Assembly (NCBI GenBank): GCA_964427955.1
Contig: CAYRWY010000194.1
Coordinates: forward strand, 1-10,220
Reading direction: 5' to 3'
DNA length: 10,220 bases
Source of the DNA: JACRBK01 sp964427955
GTDB taxonomy: Bacteria > Chloroflexota > Anaerolineae > Aggregatilineales > Aggregatilineaceae
Position numbers and translations under genes: made by a program. Shown one piece after another: positions 5,691-10,220 of this stretch; positions within the stretch are counted from its first letter, which is position 1; each line of letters begins with the position of its first letter. The notes beneath the pieces were generated by a model. It ran no database searches, was not told the origin of the DNA, and was given only the letters and a program-made list of their open reading frames with translations.

Positions 5691-7589
5691 TTACTCTTCC
5701 AGCGTGCTGAGATCGCCTTCAGGCTGGCCCAGGGCACGCGCCTTGAGCACGCGGCGCATGATCTTACCGCTGCGCGTTTTCGGCAGACTGGCGACGAATT
5801 CAATCGTGGCCGGTTTGGCGATGGGGCCGACTTCATGGGCGACGTGGTCGCGCAGGATGTCCATCAGGCGCTGGGTCGGCTCGACCCCGGCGCGCAGGAT
5901 GCAGTACGCGTAGATCACGCTGCCGCGCACTTCGTCCGGCACGCCAATCACGGCGGCCTCGGCCACTGACGGGTGGCTGACCAGGGCACTCTCGATCTCC
6001 GCCGTGCCCAGCCGGTAGCCGCTGACCTTGATCACGTCGTCCACGCGCCCGATCACCCAGATGTAGCCATCTTCATCCCGTTTGGCGCTGTCGCCGGTCA
6101 TATACATACCGGGGAAACGGCTCCAATACTGGTTCACGTAGCGATCGGGATCGCCGTAGATGGTGCGCAGCATGGCCGGCCAGGGGGACTTGATCACGAG
6201 GTAGCCTTCTTCGTTGGGACCGACCGGATTCCCGTCTTCGTCCAGGACGTCCACCTGCACGCCGGGGAAGGGTTTGGTGGCGCTGCCCGGCTTGAGCGGC
6301 GTCACGGGCAGCGGCGTGATCATGAAGTTGCCGGTTTCCGTCTGCCACCAGGTATCCATGATCGGGCAGCGTTCTTTGCCGATCACGCGGAAATACCAGC
6401 GCCAGGCCTCCGGGTTGATCGGTTCGCCCACGCTGCCCAGCAGGCGCAGGTGGCTGAGATCGTGGCGGTTGGGCCAGGCATCGCCAAAACGCATCAGGCC
6501 GCGGATCGCGGTCGGGGCCGTGTACAGGATCGTGACGCCGTGCCGCTCGGCGATGTCCCACCAGCGATCCGGGAAGGGATGGTTCGGCGCGCCTTCGTAC
6601 AGGACGCTGGTTGTGCCCAGCAGCAGCGGCCCGTACACGATGTAGCTGTGCCCGGTGATCCAGCCAGGGTCCGCCGCGCACCACCACGTGTCTTCTTCTT
6701 TGATGTCGAATACCCACTTGAGGGTGGTCGCGACGCCCACCATGTAACCGCCGTGGGTGTGGAGGATCGCTTTGGGCTTGCCGGTCGTGCCGCTGGTGTA
6801 GAGCAAAAACAGCGGATCTTCGGCGTCCATCACTTCCGTGAAGCAGTCCGCCGCCGCGATGGGCAGGTTCATCAGGTCGTGATACCACAGATCGCGGCCC
6901 GGCTCCATGTGGACCGGCTCGCCGGTGCGCCTGACGACGATGACCGTCTGCACGGTCGGCGCGCGCTGCAACGCCTCGTCCATGATGTCTTTCAGCTTGA
7001 CGGTGTTCCCGCGCAGCCAGGCCCCATCGGCGGTGATGGCGACCTTGCTCTGGCTGTCCTCGATGCGCCCATGCAGCGCCTCGACCGAAAAGCCGCCATA
7101 GACGACCGAATGCACCGCCCCGATCTTGGCACAGGCCAGCATCGAGATCACCAGTTCGGGGATGCGCCCCATGTAGATCGTCACGCGGTCGCCCTTGCGC
7201 ACGCCCATCGCGCGCAGCACGCTGGCAAACCGGCACACCTCACGGTGAAGCTGGTGGTAAGTGAAGCTGCGCTGGTCGTAGTTTTCGCCTTCCCATTGCA
7301 GCGCGACTTTATTGCGCCGCCACGTTTCGACATGGCGATCCAGGGCGTTGTAAGCAATATTGGTCTTGCCGCCGACAAACCATTTGTAAAAGGGAGGATT
7401 GGAGGTATCGAGCGTGGTCTGCCAGGGACCAAACCATTCGAAATTCTCGCGGGCGATGCGATCCCACTCCCCGGCCAGGTCGTGGAGCATGGCCTCGTGC
7501 GTGCCTTCATAGTCGGGCTGGTTGGCTTGCTGGACGATTTCTTCCGAGGGGTAATAAATATCTCCGTGCAAATTTCCATTGCGCGCCAT
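5691..7589 (-). CDS. acs: Acetyl-CoA synthetase, AMP-forming
   Basis: Acs converts acetate, ATP and CoA to acetyl-CoA, AMP and pyrophosphate through an acetyl-adenylate, in the cytoplasm. It feeds acetate into central metabolism. The 632-residue length is close to the roughly 650 of bacterial Acs. Motifs of the adenylate-forming superfamily are intact: P-loop YTSGTTGKPK at 264-273, DTWWQTETG at 412-420, MTGD at 497-500, GRVDDVIKVSGYRLGTAEIE at 514-532, and PKTRSGKIMRR at 603-613. W414 matches the tryptophan that limits the pocket to acetate. K609 matches the catalytic lysine that is acetylated to switch Acs off in Salmonella. Y525 replaces the histidine more often seen in SGHRLG. The ATG at 7589 has a strong AAGGAGGA about 7 nt upstream. 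The gene stands alone, with its own promoter; no acetyltransferase or deacetylase gene lies beside it. Confidence 0.97.
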   Translation of the reverse strand: MARNGNLHGDIYYPSEEIVQQANQPDYEGTHEAMLHDLAGEWDRIARENFEWFGPWQTTLDTSNPPFYKWFVGGKTNIAYNALDRHVETWRRNKVALQWEGENYDQRSFTYHQLHREVCRFASVLRAMGVRKGDRVTIYMGRIPELVISMLACAKIGAVHSVVYGGFSVEALHGRIEDSQSKVAITADGAWLRGNTVKLKDIMDEALQRAPTVQTVIVVRRTGEPVHMEPGRDLWYHDLMNLPIAAADCFTEVMDAEDPLFLLYTSGTTGKPKAILHTHGGYMVGVATTLKWVFDIKEEDTWWCAADPGWITGHSYIVYGPLLLGTTSVLYEGAPNHPFPDRWWDIAERHGVTILYTAPTAIRGLMRFGDAWPNRHDLSHLRLLGSVGEPINPEAWRWYFRVIGKERCPIMDTWWQTETGNFMITPLPVTPLKPGSATKPFPGVQVDVLDEDGNPVGPNEEGYLVIKSPWPAMLRTIYGDPDRYVNQYWSRFPGMYMTGDSAKRDEDGYIWVIGRVDDVIKVSGYRLGTAEIESALVSHPSVAEAAVIGVPDEVRGSVIYAYCILRAGVEPTQRLMDILRDHVAHEVGPIAKPATIEFVASLPKTRSGKIMRRVLKARALGQPEGDLSTLEE

Positions 7590-7624
7590 GGGGAGTCCTC
7601 CTTGACTCGTCAGGATTTGCGGAG

Positions 7625-7633
7625 ATTATAGCA
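7625..7633 (-). promoter_or_regulatory. Extended -10 promoter of acs
   Basis: The minus strand reads TGCTATAAT, a perfect TATAAT at 7625-7630 preceded by the TG of an extended -10. No good -35 lies 16-18 bp upstream, which is common for extended -10 promoters and for activated ones. The transcript would start near 7618, about 29 nt before the acs ATG. Confidence 0.6.
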
Positions 7634-7651
7634 AAATCTATATCACATATC

Positions 7652-7669
7652 TTGTTAATTGTTTCACAA
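7652..7669. promoter_or_regulatory. Candidate operator upstream of acs
   Basis: An 18-bp imperfect inverted repeat has TTGT/ACAA ends (minus strand TTGTGAAACAATTAACAA; 6 of 9 positions pair). Its near end sits where the missing acs -35 would be, in an AT-rich island. A TGTGA half-site resembling a Crp/Fnr-family site is included, and a second TGTGA lies nearer the promoter on the minus strand. The position suits an activator responding to carbon source, but such partial symmetry in AT-rich DNA is weak evidence. Confidence 0.25.
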
Positions 7670-7688
7670 ATATGCACTGGGCCGGAAC

Positions 7689-7721
7689 AAAAAAACAGGG
7701 CGCAGTATCCTACGCCCTGTT
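7689..7721 (-). terminator. Intrinsic terminator of the M20 dipeptidase transcript
   Basis: On the minus strand AACAGGGCG (7713-7721) pairs perfectly with CGCCCTGTT (7694-7702) around a 10-nt loop, and seven T residues follow (the plus-strand A-run at 7689-7695). This is a textbook Rho-independent terminator. It lies about 125 bp past the dipeptidase stop, beyond the repeat element, and separates that transcript from the acs promoter. Confidence 0.88.
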
Positions 7722-7760
7722 AGGGGGGTAAAAGTACATAAAAAGCCGTTTGAAAAGTCT

Positions 7761-7842
7761 CCCTAAATCCCTCCCCGCAGGCGGAGAGCCACTCCTCCCT
7801 TCCTCCGCTCGCGGGGGAAGGGCTGGGGATAGGGGTTTTAGG
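7761..7842. repeat. GC-rich interspersed palindromic repeat element
   Basis: This roughly 80-bp non-coding block is an imperfect inverted repeat. Its ends read CCCTAAATCCCT (7761-7772) and AGGGGTTTTAGG (7831-7842), complementary apart from two positions. Inside are two smaller hairpins: one around CCGCAGGCGG (7775-7784) and one at TTCCTCCGCTCGCGGGGGAA (7800-7819). The composition, CCCTC/CCCCAGCCC blocks around a CCGC-GCGG core, is typical of short intergenic repeats that translate as PSPASGG or GEG strings and occur in many copies in some GC-rich genomes. It lies between the dipeptidase stop codon and its terminator, so it is probably transcribed as part of a 3' untranslated region. Copy number cannot be seen from one window. 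Confidence 0.65.
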
Positions 7843-7844
7843 CT

Positions 7845-9212
7845 CTAGCCGCGCGTGGCGATGTCCTGGTAGAACCGGATCGCGGTGCGCATTCCCCGGC
7901 GGAAGCACTCCAGGCAGAATTTTTCGTTCGGCGCGTGCAGGTTATCGTCCGGCAGGCCGAAGCCCATCAACACCACTGGTACGCCCAGCTTATCCTGGAT
8001 GAAGCCCATGATCGGGATCGATCCGCCTTCGCGCATGAAGACCGGGCGCTTGCCGAACCCGAATTCATAGGCGCGCACGGCGGCTTGCATGTACGGGGAG
8101 TCGGTCTCGACGACGGCCCACAGCCCCTTGTGCAGCAGCCGGACGCTGCTCGTTACCGAGTCGGGGGTGATCTGCGCCAGGTAACGCCGGATCAGCTCGA
8201 AGATCTCCAGCGGATCTTGATCCGGCACGAGGCGGCAGCTCACTTTGGCGATGGCTTTGGCGGGCAGCACCGTCTTGCCGCCTTCGCCGGTCCAACCGCT
8301 GACCAGCCCGTTGATCTCGAAGGTCGGACGCACGCCCAGCCGTTCCTGCATGGTGTAATTCGGCTCACCCCAGGGCTTAGGCGCGCCGGTTTCGTTGGCG
8401 AAGCGTTCCATCGTGAAGGGAGCTTTGGCGCCTTCGGCCCGCTCGGCGGGAGTCAGTTCGCGCACCTTATCGTAAAAGCCCGGCACCGCGACGTGGCCAT
8501 CGTCCTGGTGCATGGCGGCCAGAATCTTAACCAGCGCCTGGGCCGGATTCTGTACCATGCCGCCGTACATCCCCGAATGCAGATCGTGCGACGGGCCGCG
8601 TACTTCGAACTCCATCGACACGATCCCGCGCAAGCTCACCACGATGGAGGGCTGATCCAGACCGAGCATACTGGTATCGGACACGATCAGCACGTCGCAC
8701 TTGAGCAGATCGGTGTGGGATTCGACGAAGGGATACAGGTTGTCGGACCCGTTCTCTTCTTCGCCTTCGATGATGAATTTGACGTTGACCGGCAGTTGGC
8801 CCGCCGCCAGCAAGCTCTGGATCGCCTTGACCTGGGCGAGCGTTTGCCCCTTGTCGTCGGTCGCGCCGCGCCCGTACATGTTGTCGCCGATGATGACCGG
8901 CTCGAACGGCTCGGTTTTCCACTGGTGATTGGCATCGTCGGCGGGCTGCACGTCGTAATGGCCGTAGATCAAGACTGTCGGGGCGTTCCCTGCCCCCAGC
9001 CATTCCCCGTAGACAATCGGGTTCCCGGCGGTGGGGAAGATCTCCGTCCGGGTCAGGCCAATCGAGGCCAACTGCGCCCGCGCCCATTCCGCCGCGCGGC
9101 GGTTGTCATCGCGGTGATCGGAGGAGGCGCTGATGCTAGGGATGCGTACCCACTCTTTCAGTTCTTCCAAAAACTGGTCGTAATGCGCTTCGATAAAATC
9201 ATAAGGACTCAT
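7845..9212 (-). CDS. M20-family dipeptidase (zinc peptidase)
   Basis: This is a 455-residue cytosolic metallopeptidase of the M20 family, in the carnosinase/CNDP-like dipeptidase branch, probably hydrolysing dipeptides or related amides with two metal ions. Expected residues are present: H85 and D87 (GHYDVQP), the bridging aspartate in GRGATDDKG (D119/D120), catalytic E152 and metal ligand E153 (EGEEENGS), D179 (IVSDTSM), H212 of the lid domain (DLHSGMYGG) and H426 (NLHAPNE). Length is normal. The ATG at 9212 is preferred: AGGAG lies 5 nt upstream. The in-frame ATG at 9242 would sit almost at the predicted transcript start and lacks a ribosome site. The gene is monocistronic, with its own promoter and a strong terminator, and diverges from the GAF-SpoIIE phosphatase gene. 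Exact substrate is unknown. A nutritional, peptide-salvage role is the default inference. Confidence 0.94.
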   Translation of the reverse strand: MSPYDFIEAHYDQFLEELKEWVRIPSISASSDHRDDNRRAAEWARAQLASIGLTRTEIFPTAGNPIVYGEWLGAGNAPTVLIYGHYDVQPADDANHQWKTEPFEPVIIGDNMYGRGATDDKGQTLAQVKAIQSLLAAGQLPVNVKFIIEGEEENGSDNLYPFVESHTDLLKCDVLIVSDTSMLGLDQPSIVVSLRGIVSMEFEVRGPSHDLHSGMYGGMVQNPAQALVKILAAMHQDDGHVAVPGFYDKVRELTPAERAEGAKAPFTMERFANETGAPKPWGEPNYTMQERLGVRPTFEINGLVSGWTGEGGKTVLPAKAIAKVSCRLVPDQDPLEIFELIRRYLAQITPDSVTSSVRLLHKGLWAVVETDSPYMQAAVRAYEFGFGKRPVFMREGGSIPIMGFIQDKLGVPVVLMGFGLPDDNLHAPNEKFCLECFRRGMRTAIRFYQDIATRG

Positions 9213-9250
9213 AACTGCTCCTAAGGCACATCCAATGCACACTACGCCCG

Positions 9251-9259
9251 ATTATAACA
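9251..9259 (-). promoter_or_regulatory. Extended -10 promoter of the M20 dipeptidase gene
   Basis: The minus strand reads TGTTATAAT, a perfect TATAAT (9251-9256) with the extended TG. Transcription would begin near 9244, about 32 nt upstream of the preferred start codon. That argues against use of the ATG at 9242. No recognisable -35 is present at the proper distance. Confidence 0.62.
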
Positions 9260-9281
9260 CACCCCATGTTTCTCCAGGCTG

Positions 9282-9290
9282 TGTTATAAT
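9282..9290 (+). promoter_or_regulatory. Extended -10 promoter of the GAF-SpoIIE phosphatase gene
   Basis: TGTTATAAT with a perfect TATAAT at 9285-9290. The transcript would start near 9297, about 26 nt before the ATG at 9323. No clear -35 lies 16-18 bp upstream, and that space is shared with the divergent promoter. Confidence 0.62.
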
Positions 9291-9322
9291 GCACCTCAGC
9301 TCACCGACCAGAGGACCAAACG

Positions 9323-10220
9323 ATGACCAGCCTACAGCCCCCATCGTCGGCATCCCAGCCGCCGGTATCCAACCCGGAGCACCTCGCGATCCTGTACGAG
9401 ATCACGCGCACGCTCAATTCCAGCCTGGAACTGAACGTGGTGTTGGAGAACATCATGGATCGGGTGATCAAGGTGACCGGGGCGGAACGCGGGTTTTTGA
9501 TGCTGCGCAACGATGCGACCGGCGAGTTGGAATTTACCGTAGCGCGCGGAATCAACCGCAGCGACCTGGAATCCCCTGAATTTCAGGTGAGCACCACTAT
9601 CATCCGCACCGTCAAGCAGACCTTGACGCCGCTGCTCACGGATAACGCCCAGTTCGACGAGCGGCTGATGGGCGGGGGCAGCATCATGATCCTCGGCCTG
9701 CGCTCGATCCTGTGCGTGCCCATTCTGGTCAAGCAGCAGTTGATCGGGCTGGTCTACGTCGATAACCGGCTGCACGTGGGGCTGTTCAACGAGGGTCACC
9801 GTGACCTGGTGGCGGCCTTCGCCAGCCAGGCGGGCACGGCCATCGAAAACGCGCGGCTGTACCAGGTGGCGGTCGAAAAAGGCCGGATGGAAAAAGAACT
9901 CCAGATGGCGAAGGATATTCAGCGTGGACTGCTGCCGCGCGAGCTGCCGACGCTGGCCGGGTACCAGATCGCGGCGGATTGGAAATCGGCCCGCGAAGTG
10001 GCGGGCGACTTCTACGACTGGTTCGAGTTGGCGCCCAACACCCTGGGCGTCGTGATCGCGGACGTGTCCGACAAGGGCGCCCCGGCGGCGATCTTCATGG
10101 CCGTGGCGCGCAGCCTGATCCGCAGCGCGGCGATCTCGACCACCACGCCCGAAGCGATGCTGCGTCAGGCGAACCTGACCCTGCTCAAAGATACGCAGTC
10201 CGGCATGTTCGTGACCGTCT
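9323..10220 (+). CDS. GAF domain SpoIIE/RsbU-type serine phosphatase (partial, runs off window)
   Basis: The frame opens at ATG 9323 (GAGG 8 nt upstream) and stays open to the window edge, giving 299 residues with the C-terminus missing. After a proline- and serine-rich leader (1-18), residues 20-180 form a GAF domain (ILYEITRTLNSSLEL to FASQAGTAIENARLY). A short helix with ELQMAKDIQRGLLP (192-205) leads into a PP2C-like SpoIIE domain. Its metal-binding motifs are visible as EVAGDFYD (225-232) and ADVSDKGAPAA (246-256). Such phosphatases usually dephosphorylate an anti-sigma-factor antagonist (RsbV/SpoIIAA-like) in partner-switching pathways controlling stress responses. Here the GAF domain would sense a signal and set phosphatase activity. 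There are no membrane helices in the visible part. No antagonist, anti-sigma or sigma gene is visible in the window, so the pathway is inferred from the family. It diverges from the M20 dipeptidase gene. Confidence 0.92.
   Translation, partial: MTSLQPPSSASQPPVSNPEHLAILYEITRTLNSSLELNVVLENIMDRVIKVTGAERGFLMLRNDATGELEFTVARGINRSDLESPEFQVSTTIIRTVKQTLTPLLTDNAQFDERLMGGGSIMILGLRSILCVPILVKQQLIGLVYVDNRLHVGLFNEGHRDLVAAFASQAGTAIENARLYQVAVEKGRMEKELQMAKDIQRGLLPRELPTLAGYQIAADWKSAREVAGDFYDWFELAPNTLGVVIADVSDKGAPAAIFMAVARSLIRSAAISTTTPEAMLRQANLTLLKDTQSGMFVTV

Larger units (their letters stand above)
9251..9290. repeat. Perfect 10-bp inverted repeat joining two divergent promoters
   Basis: ATTATAACAC (9251-9260) and GTGTTATAAT (9281-9290) are exact reverse complements, 20 bp apart. 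Each arm contains a complete extended -10 element for one of the two diverging genes. The symmetry is therefore explained mainly by the two promoters, although the GTG extension adds matching bases beyond the -10 motif. Confidence 0.8.

Noticed and set aside
5973..7631. A very long open frame (552 codons) on the plus strand opposite acs
   Set aside because: It is an antisense shadow caused by GC-rich codon use. It has no recognisable domain or ribosome site, and its translation is rich in Arg/His/Asp/Gly. acs on the other strand is certain.
7690..7850. Possible CRISPR or tandem repeat array
   Set aside because: The sequence is one palindromic block plus one terminator. There are no regularly spaced identical repeats and no cas genes.
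7720..7908. A 62-codon minus-strand frame across the repeat (PSPASGG-like translation)
   Set aside because: The composition comes from the intergenic repeat itself, and the frame overlaps the end of the dipeptidase gene. Such strings are a known artefact of these elements.
7935..9224. A 429-codon open frame on the plus strand opposite the M20 dipeptidase
   Set aside because: Same shadow effect. The dipeptidase motifs on the minus strand are unambiguous, and the antisense translation has no family features.
9213..9242. A 10-residue N-terminal extension of the dipeptidase from ATG 9242
   Set aside because: It has no ribosome site, begins almost at the predicted transcript start, and adds residues not expected in the family. 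ATG 9212 has AGGAG at good spacing.
1..10220. Mobile element, phage, defence or biosynthetic cluster
   Set aside because: No transposase, integrase, tRNA attachment site, toxin-antitoxin pair or cluster enzymes were seen. Apart from the signalling genes the content is housekeeping, with no obvious composition break.

Overview
The window is a GC-rich chromosomal stretch from a free-living bacterium. Promoters sit in short AT-rich islands between genes. The gene mix would fit a Chloroflexota (Anaerolineae-like) genome: soluble multi-PAS/GAF kinases, a REC-first hybrid kinase, a GAF-SpoIIE phosphatase, a YhfC-type membrane protease, and standalone lgt and acs. That placement is an inference from gene content and style; no marker gene proves it.

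Layout. (1) 22-357, minus: a secreted SIMPL (DUF541) domain protein that stops after about half the family's usual length. (2) 528-2139, plus: a YhfC-type intramembrane protease, then lgt (prolipoprotein diacylglyceryl transferase). lgt has its own promoter overlapping the end of the protease gene, and a hairpin terminator follows it. (3) 2229-5518, minus: a two-gene signalling operon. A soluble PAS-GAF-PAS histidine kinase overlaps by 4 bp (GTGA) a REC-HisKA-HATPase protein with inverted domain order. No DNA-binding output domain is present. (4) 5691-7589, minus: acs, AMP-forming acetyl-CoA synthetase, with a strong ribosome binding site and an extended -10 promoter. (5) 7689-7842: a textbook intrinsic terminator and a GC-rich interspersed palindromic repeat. 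(6) 7845-9212, minus: an M20-family dipeptidase with all expected zinc ligands. (7) 9323 to the window end, plus: a GAF-SpoIIE (RsbU-type) phosphatase, cut by the window edge. Genes 6 and 7 diverge from a 110-bp region holding two mirror-image TGTTATAAT elements.

Functionally this is mostly housekeeping: acetate activation, dipeptide hydrolysis and lipoprotein maturation. Three signalling proteins are interspersed: two kinases that probably form a phosphorelay, and one PP2C-type phosphatase. I see no tRNA, rRNA, CRISPR array, transposase, phage or defence gene. Nothing here amounts to a clearly undescribed system. The items most worth a second look are the kinase pair, the mirror-image promoter pair, the shared extended -10 style, the interspersed repeat and the shortened SIMPL gene.
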